Shown here: one piece after another, positions 1-5,414 of the stretch
Numbering within the stretch: the stretch's first letter is position 1
Layout: each line of letters starts with the position of its first letter
From: Candidatus Coatesiibacteriota bacterium
GTDB taxonomy: Bacteria; B130-G9
Direction: 5' to 3'
Length of the DNA: 5,414 nt
Assembly (NCBI GenBank): GCA_016929465.1
Contig: JAFGIT010000197.1
Span: 1-5,414, forward strand
The notes under the pieces: model-generated
What the model was told of the DNA's origin: nothing
The model's input: only the letters and a program-made list of their open reading frames with translations
Database searches by the model: none
Program-made: the position numbers and the translations under genes

Positions 1-321
1 CATTAGGCCTTGCATCAGTCGCGATACAGACAGAGTTTCACTCAAATCGGATGATTCAGCATTCGCTGAAATGGATGCTCATAGTGAAACTAATCCCCGA
101 ATGAAATATTCGGCTTCGGGCAATCTGACCAGCGTGCGGAAGGCGGCGCTCGATTGAGTGCCTATCAAATGCCAGCCGGATGCCCTCAGAAGAGAGCGTC
201 CAACTCGCTGGTATGCTCATATCCAACTATTCTCGCCTCAACAGAATCGCGCCCTATGAGATTGGAGATGCGGAGGTGAGAGGCTCCGACGGCCCCAAGA
301 TAGAAGTAATCCCCTGGCAAT
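1..321. other. No supportable gene; region downstream of SUMF1-like gene
   Basis: I find no gene I can support here. The plus strand is open from the window edge to a TGA at 155-157 (about 51 codons), and the minus strand has a 54-codon ATG frame at 56-220. Neither has a Shine-Dalgarno sequence, a recognisable motif or other support, and both lengths are expected by chance at this base composition. A small hairpin (6-bp stem, 5-nt loop) lies at 97-113 but lacks a T-tract, so I do not call it a terminator. The segment most likely holds the 3' untranslated region of the minus-strand gene and ordinary intergenic DNA. Confidence 0.5.
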
Positions 322-537
322 CTAGTTTGAGGACCTCGCAACTCGGACTCCAATGAAATTAAACCGGGCGAATGTCATGAAGTCGCTACGATTCGCCGCC
401 CGGCAGTGCTCATAGTCGCCATCCCAGGCGCCGCCGCGTCCGACCTTGAGATCGCCGGTGCCCGGTCCCGTCGGATCGGAATCCGGGTCTGGCCGCGATG
501 CGTAGTAGTCTTCCGAAAACCAGTCCCAACACCACTC
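322..537 (-). pseudogene. Detached C-terminal end of the SUMF1-like domain
   Basis: Reading the same frame past the TAA at 538-540 gives 71 codons before a TAG at 322-324. The translation begins EWCWDWFSEDYYASRP, continues DSDPTGPGTGDLKVGRGGAW, has HCRAANRSDF, and ends FIGVRVARSSN. These are the canonical last blocks of the FGE-sulfatase fold (EWCxDW, DPTGP, RGGSW, CRxAxR, GFRxA). With the upstream part the gene would be 405 residues, a sensible complete length. No start codon or ribosome binding site serves this piece independently, so it is probably untranslated unless the stop is read through or is a sequence error. In the RGG block the first of the two FGE catalytic cysteine positions is not Cys; only the second is kept (HC). 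Confidence 0.8.
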
Positions 538-540
538 TTA
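538..540 (-). other. In-frame TAA inside the SUMF1-like domain
   Basis: The codon between MHGNA and EWCWDW is TAA. In this family the block usually reads HGNVWEWC or HGNVYEWC, so the stop replaces the aromatic residue before EWC. No frame shift is needed: codons on both sides lie in one frame. A tyrosine codon would need one substitution to become TAA, tryptophan two. Confidence 0.85.
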
Positions 541-1539
541 TGCGTTGCCATGCATGTCATAGAAGCCCCAGGCATTCGGTCCCTTCTCGCCGACATTGTG
601 AATAGTCATGCCCGAATTGCCCTCGAACCAGCCGGCAATGCCAAGGTCTTCGTCCGAACCACCGGTATTGAAGCGAGTGGTCGTCCCTGCCCTGCAGGCA
701 AACTCCCACTCCCCCTCGGTAGGCAGACGATAGCCGTTTGCATTGAGGTCCCAGGATACATCTGCAGAAGCGATCTGACCATCGTTATAGACCTCATTGG
801 TGATGGTATAACATTTCTCCAGACCCGCAATCTCGGAGAGAGTGTTGCAGAAATTTGCGCAATCGAACCACGTGAGCGACTCTACAGGGAATGTCTCGCC
901 GCTGAACCAGCAATGATTCCATCCCATAACGGCTTCCCATTGCGCCTGAGTAATCTCGGTCTCGGACAGCTCGAATGCGGAGATTGCAACGGTCCGCCGC
1001 GGGCCTTCGCAGGCCTCTCTATCCGGCTCGTCCTCAGGTGATCCCATCAGAAAGGACCCTCCAGGGACAGATAGCATCGTTATACCCGGGGATGGACCGG
1101 ACGCGGTGTAGCTGAATGGTGCAAGATTGGCATTTGAGATCCACTCCGGCGTTCCCGGATACATGAGGACGACCGCAAAAAAGTAGTCCCCCGATACTCG
1201 TATCGGCGGGGGATCGCGAGGAAGGTCGATGGTCCAGAACACGGAGCGCTCCATCTGAAATCCTGAGGGGACGTGAATACTCGTGATCCAGGGCTCGATC
1301 GAGCGGCTCCATCCATCAGATTGGGTCGTCCAGATGTCTCCGTCCGTCATAACGATCCCGACATACACATCAACCGACATCGCCTCATCCTCATTTGCCG
1401 CGGACAGACTGCGCTCAATCGCATCCCCCGGCCCAAATGAGGCTGCATTCGTAAATATGTTGACCGTTGGCGCTGCTGATGCTGAGACACAAATAGAAAA
1501 AAGGGCCGCCAGAGAGACAAATAGGGATACCGCTCTCAT
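538..1539 (-). CDS. Secreted SUMF1/FGE-sulfatase-domain protein, truncated by in-frame TAA
   Basis: From ATG at 1539 the frame reads 333 residues. Residues 1-23 form a signal peptide (basic MR start, hydrophobic core VSLFVSLAALFSICV, then SASAA), so export is expected. Residues about 24-150 form an all-beta domain containing VDVYVGIVMTDGDIW and GDYFFAVVLMYPGTPEW, a pattern I associate with other secreted proteins of environmental bacteria. From about 155 it is a formylglycine-generating-enzyme/SUMF1-type domain: SVPGGSFLMGSPEDE, ELSETEITQAQWEAVMG, GYRLPTEGEWEFACRAG, WGFYDMHGN. The start is chosen over an upstream in-frame ATG at 1692 because it is followed by the signal peptide and preceded by a strong ribosome binding site. 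The normal continuation (E-W-C) follows directly after the TAA in the same frame, so this product lacks the last part of its domain. A true sulfatase-activating role is unlikely because the FGE active-site cysteine pair is incomplete; substrate unknown. Confidence 0.85.
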   Translation of the reverse strand: MRAVSLFVSLAALFSICVSASAAPTVNIFTNAASFGPGDAIERSLSAANEDEAMSVDVYVGIVMTDGDIWTTQSDGWSRSIEPWITSIHVPSGFQMERSVFWTIDLPRDPPPIRVSGDYFFAVVLMYPGTPEWISNANLAPFSYTASGPSPGITMLSVPGGSFLMGSPEDEPDREACEGPRRTVAISAFELSETEITQAQWEAVMGWNHCWFSGETFPVESLTWFDCANFCNTLSEIAGLEKCYTITNEVYNDGQIASADVSWDLNANGYRLPTEGEWEFACRAGTTTRFNTGGSDEDLGIAGWFEGNSGMTIHNVGEKGPNAWGFYDMHGNA

Positions 1540-1546
1540 GCCAAGT

Positions 1547-1554
1547 CTCCTTCC
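1547..1554 (-). promoter_or_regulatory. Ribosome binding site of the SUMF1-like gene
   Basis: The minus strand reads GGAAGGAG followed by a 7-nt spacer and ATG at 1539. This near-ideal Shine-Dalgarno sequence decides the start at 1539, where a signal peptide begins, rather than the upstream in-frame ATG at 1692. Confidence 0.85.
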
Positions 1555-1742
1555 AGGTCGGTTCGCCGGCAAGTGGTCCCTCAGGCAATAGCCTTCAGGA
1601 TTCAAGTGCCGTTTATTCAAAATACTATCGAGGGATGTTGGCAGAGATGAGCGGCGCATTCGAGAGTGGGGCGAACCTCGAGGAGAATGCACCCCAGCGT
1701 TTCATATGCCGAGCTCATTAAAGCCCAGGCGAAATCATCCGA

Positions 1743-1770
1743 AAAGAATCGTAGATGAGTGCGATTCTTT
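1743..1770. repeat. Inverted repeat / hairpin between the divergent genes
   Basis: AAAGAATCG at 1743-1751 is perfectly complementary to CGATTCTTT at 1762-1770. The stem extends inward by a T-G wobble and an A-T pair, giving 11 base pairs around a 6-nt loop. It lies about 170 bp upstream of the beta-helix gene start and about 200 bp upstream of the SUMF1-like gene start. The arms are A/T-rich at the ends, with a run of four T on the minus-strand side, so it could act as a weak terminator, an operator for a dimeric regulator, or a 5' leader structure. The sequence does not distinguish these. Confidence 0.55.
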
Positions 1771-1928
1771 GACCAACGAGTCGTCGATTTCAAGCAGCTG
1801 GGAGATGAACGAGGCTGGACGGATTTGTTTGATCGGGCAACCGTCCGACGGCCGCAGTGTGGTCATTTTTACCGGCGGCGTGGACTGATTGCCTTCACAG
1901 GCCGTTAGATACGGCATAAGTGGAAGTT

Positions 1929-1933
1929 GGAGG
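1929..1933 (+). promoter_or_regulatory. Ribosome binding site of the beta-helix gene
   Basis: GGAGG sits 7 nt before ATG at 1941. This selects the ATG at 1941 over the in-frame GTG at 1920, which would overlap the site itself and add seven residues ahead of the signal peptide. Confidence 0.85.
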
Positions 1934-1940
1934 TCTTTCG

Positions 1941-3500
1941 ATGAGAGGCAGACACTTTTTATCAACAGCAACGTATCTCGTTCTAGCATTAAATCTCCTC
2001 AATCTCGGCCTAGCCGCTGACTTCTATGTCGATGTGAATGCAACGGGCACGGGAACTGGCGCCACCTGGGAAGATGCATTCCCCACGATTCGCGAGGGCA
2101 TCGAAGCCTGTTCGGGGACATCCTCAGATACAGTCCACGTGGCGAGCGGCTCATACATCGAGAATCTGTGCTTCAAGAGTCATATTCAGCTTCTGGGAGG
2201 CTATCCCGGCGGTGGCGGGCTCCGGGATGCGAAGGCGAATCCCACGATAATCGACGGCAATAACGCTGGAACCGTGGTCTCATTCGGTTCGGTCACCGAT
2301 GCAGGGATCGACGGTTTCTCCATCATGAATGGCAAGGCGACCTATGGCGGCGGAATCTACTGCATTGGCAGTTCTCCTACTCTCTCAAACAACACCTTCA
2401 CGAACAATTCCGCGTCATACGGAGCTGCGATCGCATGTCACGAGAACAGCGCACCAAGGATCGCTGGAAACCTTGTCAAAGGCAATTCCGCATCCAACGC
2501 TGGTGGTGGGATATCCTGCTGGCACGGCAGCTCACCGATGATCATCGACAACATCATCGAGGGAAATACAGCCAAATGGCTCGGCGGAGGAGTATCATGC
2601 TGGTACGACAGCAATCCGACGATATCAGACAACAAGATATTAGGGAACACTGCGGCCACCTACCACGGCGGAGGGATATACTGCTATTACGGTAGTTCCC
2701 CGATCATCATCAACAACCTCATCGCCGGAAACGCCGCAGTCAGGGATGGAGGCGGATTATATTGCTTCTATAAGAGCGCTCCGAAGATCGTCAACTGCAC
2801 TGTCTCATACAACGTCGCCGACAGTAACAAAGACGGCAAAGGCAATGGCTCCGCGCTTTATGTCTCCGAGGCCGAGAACCAGACCGGTATCCTGAACTGC
2901 ATCCTCTGGGGCTCTTCCGAGATGATAGCGGGAGATGTTGGCGATGTTGAAGCCAGTTATTCGGACATCCAGGGTGGATGGGAAGGCACCGGCAACATCG
3001 ATGAAGACCCCCTATTTACCGACCGCGAGAATGGCGATTATACTCTGCTCTCGGGTTCTCCATGCGTCGACTCCGCCTTCAGCACAGATACGCCCAAGTT
3101 CGACATGATCAAGAACCCTCGGGTCGATGACAGGAATGCCAGCAATACTGGTGACGGCAGCGATGGAGACTATTACGACATGGGTGCTCTGGAGCTCCAG
3201 TCGGAGGGCTGTGACTATAACAACGACGGCCAAGAGGACACTCTTTACGACCTGATCGTGGGCATTAAGGGGGCAGATCTGAACCGCGGGATAGAGCGAG
3301 CCCTCACTGTTAAGCTCGAAAATGCGGAATCCGCATTCGACAGGGGAAAGACCGACACCGGCTGCAACCTTCTTGCAGCATTCATGCACATGATGGACGC
3401 CCTGGCTGGAAAGCAACTGACCCAAGAACAGGTCGACTTCTACCGCGAGTGGCTGTGCTGCCTGAATGAGTACAACTGGGAATGCGAGCTGTGTGAGTAA
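1941..3500 (+). CDS. Secreted right-handed parallel beta-helix protein, choice-of-anchor Q type
   Basis: The gene encodes 519 residues, intact, ending in TAA. Residues 1-26 are a signal peptide (MRGR, hydrophobic LVLALNLLNLGLAA), so the protein is exported. Residues 27-75 match the usual opening of secreted beta-helix proteins (FYVDVNATGTGTGATWEDAF, then the IREGIEAC and VHVASGSY blocks). Residues about 95-330 are beta-helix coils of 25-28 residues built on GGGI-x-C and N-x-I-x-GN, with cysteines at 141, 166, 193, 220, 248 and 275. Residues about 350-420 carry DEDPLFTD, LLSGSPCVDS and DMGALELQ, the closing blocks of choice-of-anchor Q proteins. A calcium-loop-like DYNNDGQED (425-433) follows, then a helical domain (about 448-505) and a cysteine-rich tail. 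Such folds often bind or cleave polysaccharides or serve as surface proteins; no catalytic residues are evident, so substrate and role are unknown. The neighbouring divergent gene is also secreted. Confidence 0.9.
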   Translation: MRGRHFLSTATYLVLALNLLNLGLAADFYVDVNATGTGTGATWEDAFPTIREGIEACSGTSSDTVHVASGSYIENLCFKSHIQLLGGYPGGGGLRDAKANPTIIDGNNAGTVVSFGSVTDAGIDGFSIMNGKATYGGGIYCIGSSPTLSNNTFTNNSASYGAAIACHENSAPRIAGNLVKGNSASNAGGGISCWHGSSPMIIDNIIEGNTAKWLGGGVSCWYDSNPTISDNKILGNTAATYHGGGIYCYYGSSPIIINNLIAGNAAVRDGGGLYCFYKSAPKIVNCTVSYNVADSNKDGKGNGSALYVSEAENQTGILNCILWGSSEMIAGDVGDVEASYSDIQGGWEGTGNIDEDPLFTDRENGDYTLLSGSPCVDSAFSTDTPKFDMIKNPRVDDRNASNTGDGSDGDYYDMGALELQSEGCDYNNDGQEDTLYDLIVGIKGADLNRGIERALTVKLENAESAFDRGKTDTGCNLLAAFMHMMDALAGKQLTQEQVDFYREWLCCLNEYNWECELCE

Positions 3501-3536
3501 TCTCAGAGCTTGGGAGTTCGTTACTGCCCTGAAATA
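3501..3536. other. Short convergent intergenic gap
   Basis: The beta-helix gene (plus) and the Toprim-coding region (minus) converge here with only 36 bp between their stop codons. No GC-rich stem with a T-tract is visible on either strand, so the transcripts probably overlap each other or terminate inside the opposing gene. Confidence 0.6.
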
Positions 3537-4151
3537 TCAGGCAGAAGTAGCGGGCAGCAGGACGCGCTGCATTTCATCTAGTTTCAATTTCACCTCGGGG
3601 TGAATTTCTTCTGCCTTCATCGTCGCGGCGATTTGAAAATAATCCCTCTTCGAGAGCGCGAGACCGGCGCTCCTCAGGAACCCGGGTATTAGCGTCTTGC
3701 TGGAGGGTGTAGCGATGAGATAATCGGAATCCCTGAGCGGGTCAGTGAACGCCGCCGGCGGCAGATTGTCCCTCAAAAATTTCTCGCCATTTCTCCTTTG
3801 GACAGCCGAGAATATATCAGGCGCTGCCCCGGAGATGAATCTCAGTAGAGAGTCAGGATGCAGGAGGTAGTTCTCTATTTCATAGCGTTCCCAACACAGC
3901 ACGGTCAAGTCGTCAGCCGCTGTATCATGGTCCGGCAGATCGCGGTTATCTCCGTCCAACAGCAGAACGGCTCGCAGCTCGGGACGAACCGCCCTGAGAG
4001 CAAAGAAGTGGCCTCTGGCATCTCGCACGTTCCGCCCGTGGATTGGGTAAAAGAAAGGAGATTCGAAGAAAGCACTCATCCCATGCCCCAACACCTTCGC
4101 AAACTCCCTCAAGATCTTGAAGTCATCCTCGCTCTCGAGATAGAGGATATT
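3537..4151 (-). pseudogene. Toprim (OLD-family nuclease) domain, detached from its ATPase by TAG
   Basis: This stretch continues the ATPase frame directly after the TAG, without a shift, to a TGA at 3537-3539. It begins NILYLESEDDFKILREFA, the first Toprim block with its conserved acidic residue (E378 in through-numbering, counting the stop as 372). It then has RAVLLLDGDNRDLPD, the Toprim D-x-D pair (D438, D440), and WERYEIENYLLHPDSLL, typical of OLD-like Toprim nucleases. These acidic residues bind metal for DNA cleavage in the family. The first start-like codon is TTG at 4112, and the first ATG is at 4079; both lie downstream of the conserved Glu, so a protein begun there would lack part of the active site. 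That argues against a naturally separate gene and for an interrupted fusion. The complete frame would be 576 codons before the terminator, a usual size for ATPase-Toprim proteins. Confidence 0.8.
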
Positions 4152-4154
4152 CTA
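4152..4154 (-). other. In-frame TAG at the ATPase-Toprim junction
   Basis: The minus strand reads GAG AGC GGG TAG AAT ATC CTC TAT: ATPase end ESG, amber stop, then the Toprim start NILY. The ATPase start (5267) and the downstream frame are exactly a multiple of three apart. A single substitution from CAG (Gln), AAG (Lys) or GAG (Glu) would create this stop, and such polar residues are plausible in a domain linker. Confidence 0.85.
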
Positions 4155-5267
4155 CCCGCTCTCTGCGGATAGGAGATCCAGCGATGACAGCCGCTTTAGT
4201 GCCTCTCGGACCTGGTCCTTCTCGGACGCTACCTGCAGCCTATGAGGGGAACCATAGAAGGACAGGATCTGCTCCGGAGCGGCATCCTGCAGGATGACTT
4301 CCGAGTGTGTCGAGACCAGAAGCTGGCACTGTTTTTCCCGAGCCGTTGAACGCAGTGTGTCAAAAACCTGCCTCTGGAGGATCACATGGAGATGGGCATC
4401 TGGCTCATCGAGAAGCAGAACTGACGCGGGTCTTGCGTGGAAGAACGAAAGGAGCATTAGCACTTGATGGAATCCGCTTCCAGCCGAGGCGATGTCAAAT
4501 GTCGTATCGCCTTCTTCATGCCCGTATTCTACCCTTATGAATGGATCAGTGAGCTCGTTGTATATGGGATCGGACAGCTGATAGCCGAATAGGTCTCTTA
4601 CAGACCGAACAAGTGAAAGCCAAGGCTCAGCCTCGCCCTGCTCTCGCTTCTTATAGACCTGAAGAAGGAGGTTGCGGAGAATATCACCGGGCTTCCCCTG
4701 CCCAACAAGCATGTTCTGATAGCCGGAATTCAGCCCAGTTTCTTCTGCACCGATGCCTGAGAAAGGAGGAACATGAACAACGGCCATTTCCTTCGCTGCG
4801 CGAGGGGCATCCACAACGTGATTCCCGTTACCGTCCTCGAGCCATACATAGACCTGCTCCTTATTTGCGTAGCGAAGCCCTACCGCAAGTCGCCACTCCT
4901 CTCTGGTCGAAGGCGATCTCCCCGAAAGAGAGATTTTGATTAGTTTGTGTTCGCCGCTTCTACGCTCTGGAGATTCATCCTTTCTGTATGCTGTTCTCCT
5001 GTCCAGCCAGAGAAGGTTCATCTCTCTGAGCGGGATGGCCGTGAAGTCCTTTCTGGTGATTGGGATCCCCGTTCTCTCCTTTGCTTTGGAGAGCTCCTGT
5101 CGCTCGGAAAGCCACTTTTGAACGCCCAGGTTCCAGACAGAAATAGCTTGAAGAAGGGTGGTCTTGCCGGAATTGTTTGGTCCGGCAAGGACTATACTGG
5201 AATCGAGGTGAAATTCTTCTCGGCCGAATTTCTTGAAGTGCTCTATGGTGACTTCAGTTATCATCAT
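4152..5267 (-). CDS. OLD/RecF-like AAA ATPase (ATPase half of an ATPase-Toprim nuclease)
   Basis: The 371-residue frame is an ABC/SMC-type ATPase of the OLD/AAA_15 group. Walker A is GPNNSGKTT (residues 29-37) after a typical N-terminal strand (MITEVTIEHFKKF). The ABC signature-like block is SAGSGFHQVL (261-270), Walker B is VLLLDEPDAHLH (283-294) and the H-loop is LLVSTHSE (317-323). All ATP-binding and hydrolysis motifs look intact. The C-terminal helix (EALKRLSSLDLLSAESG) leads into a Toprim domain in homologous fusions, and that domain indeed follows in frame after the TAG. Proteins of this build act as ATP-gated DNA nucleases, several in phage defence (P2 OLD, Gabija GajA, PARIS AriA with AriB). 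The start is ATG at 5267 or the adjacent ATG at 5264; only a weak AGG precedes them. No partner helicase or methylase lies in the window, so the exact system is not identifiable. Confidence 0.85.
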   Translation of the reverse strand: MMITEVTIEHFKKFGREEFHLDSSIVLAGPNNSGKTTLLQAISVWNLGVQKWLSERQELSKAKERTGIPITRKDFTAIPLREMNLLWLDRRTAYRKDESPERRSGEHKLIKISLSGRSPSTREEWRLAVGLRYANKEQVYVWLEDGNGNHVVDAPRAAKEMAVVHVPPFSGIGAEETGLNSGYQNMLVGQGKPGDILRNLLLQVYKKREQGEAEPWLSLVRSVRDLFGYQLSDPIYNELTDPFIRVEYGHEEGDTTFDIASAGSGFHQVLMLLSFFHARPASVLLLDEPDAHLHVILQRQVFDTLRSTAREKQCQLLVSTHSEVILQDAAPEQILSFYGSPHRLQVASEKDQVREALKRLSSLDLLSAESG

Positions 5268-5301
5268 AGGGCCTGCATACTGCTTCTCGCCTATCCAGAA
5301 G

Positions 5302-5330
5302 AGTATGCCACGCTGTGGAACTATTAAGAA
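5302..5330 (-). promoter_or_regulatory. Possible promoter of the ATPase gene
   Basis: In the 67-bp gap between the tRNA and the ATPase the minus strand has TTCTTA (5325-5330), a 17-nt spacer, and TGG-CATACT with an extended-10-like TG (CATACT at 5302-5307). Match to consensus is 3/6 and 4/6. The spacer holds CCACAGCGTGG (5308-5318), a 4-bp inverted repeat that could be an operator. The assignment is weak; read-through transcription from the tRNA is the alternative. Confidence 0.3.
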
Positions 5331-5334
5331 TATG

Positions 5335-5412
<78 letters not shown>

Positions 5413-5414
5413 AA

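Larger units (their letters stand above)
1540..1940. other. Divergent intergenic region
   Basis: About 400 bp separate the two divergently transcribed secreted-protein genes and must hold their promoters. I could not identify a convincing -35/-10 pair for either gene. The region contains a strong hairpin at 1743-1770 and a short GC-rich palindrome (CCGTCCGACGG) at 1841-1851. A 60-codon plus-strand frame at 1706-1888 has no ribosome binding site and no convincing homology and is not called as a gene. Confidence 0.6.

Noticed and set aside
97-113. Hairpin CCGAAT-GAAAT-ATTCGG as a transcription terminator
   Set aside because: The stem is short and there is no T-tract after it on either strand; it lies more than 200 bp beyond the stop of the nearest gene.
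2-157. Open plus-strand frame from the window edge to TGA, as a possible partial gene end
   Set aside because: About 51 open codons are not significant, and the translation shows no recognisable domain.
367-397. Inverted repeat GGCGAAT ... ATTCGCC
   Set aside because: It has a 17-nt loop and lies inside the C-terminal coding sequence of the SUMF1-like domain, where both arms are explained by codons.
406-1041. Long plus-strand open frame of 211 codons
   Set aside because: It lies antisense to the SUMF1-like gene, whose domain motifs are unmistakable, and its own translation shows no domain, signal or ribosome binding site.
1540-1692. N-terminal extension of the SUMF1-like protein to an ATG at 1692
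   Set aside because: The extension would place 51 arginine-rich residues ahead of a clear signal peptide, and the strong Shine-Dalgarno sequence serves the ATG at 1539.
1706-1888. A 60-codon plus-strand frame starting MPSSLKPR and ending PSDGRSVVIFTGGVD, faintly like a HicA-type toxin (K-P-R-E-I-I-R start, DGRSVVVP-HGG middle)
   Set aside because: The middle does not align in any frame, the conserved GSH block is missing, no HicB gene follows and there is no ribosome binding site. The resemblance may be chance; a profile search of all three frames would settle it.
2435-2695. Alternative-frame open stretches within the beta-helix repeats
   Set aside because: They arise from the repetitive base composition of the beta-helix coils; the main frame has a signal peptide, ribosome binding site and domain motifs.
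4152-4154. Pyrrolysine or general amber reassignment as the explanation of the TAG
   Set aside because: TAG is also the natural terminator of the SUMF1-like gene (322-324), and the other interrupted gene has TAA. No pyl gene or suppressor tRNA is in the window. Not excluded for this single site, but not the simplest reading.

Overview
The window looks like bacterial chromosome from a GC-moderate organism rich in secreted surface proteins. The bacterial assignment rests on the proline tRNA: C1-G72 pair, A73 discriminator and an encoded CCA end, whereas archaeal and eukaryotic tRNA-Pro normally start with G1-C72. A signal-peptide SUMF1-like protein beside a secreted parallel beta-helix protein of the choice-of-anchor Q type resembles Planctomycetota, Hydrogenedentota, Lentisphaerota or related metagenomic lineages. 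That lineage guess is inference; nothing in the window fixes the taxon.

Layout, left to right. Positions 1-321 hold no gene I can support. Positions 322-1539 (minus) carry a secreted protein with a beta-sandwich-like N-terminal domain and a C-terminal FGE-sulfatase (SUMF1-type) domain. Its frame is cut by one TAA at 538-540, and the rest of the domain continues in the same frame to a TAG at 322-324. Positions 1540-1940 are a divergent intergenic region with a strong hairpin at 1743-1770. Positions 1941-3500 (plus) encode an intact 519-residue secreted beta-helix protein with a striking one-cysteine-per-coil pattern. A 36-bp convergent gap follows. Positions 3537-5267 (minus) encode an OLD-like ATPase plus Toprim nuclease, also cut by one in-frame stop (TAG, 4152-4154) exactly at the junction of the two domains. 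A tRNA-Pro(CGG) gene lies at 5335-5412 (minus), 67 bp upstream of the ATPase.

The main observation is that two of the three protein genes each carry a single in-frame nonsense codon with clear conserved domain sequence on both sides. The stop codons differ (TAA and TAG), and TAA, TAG and TGA also all serve as natural terminators here, so a simple change of genetic code is unlikely. Gene decay, consensus sequencing errors, or readthrough/split expression are the alternatives. The ATPase-Toprim gene belongs to a class that includes phage-defence nucleases (OLD, GajA of Gabija, AriA/AriB of PARIS). Its position next to a tRNA gene fits accessory DNA, but no attachment-site duplication is visible.
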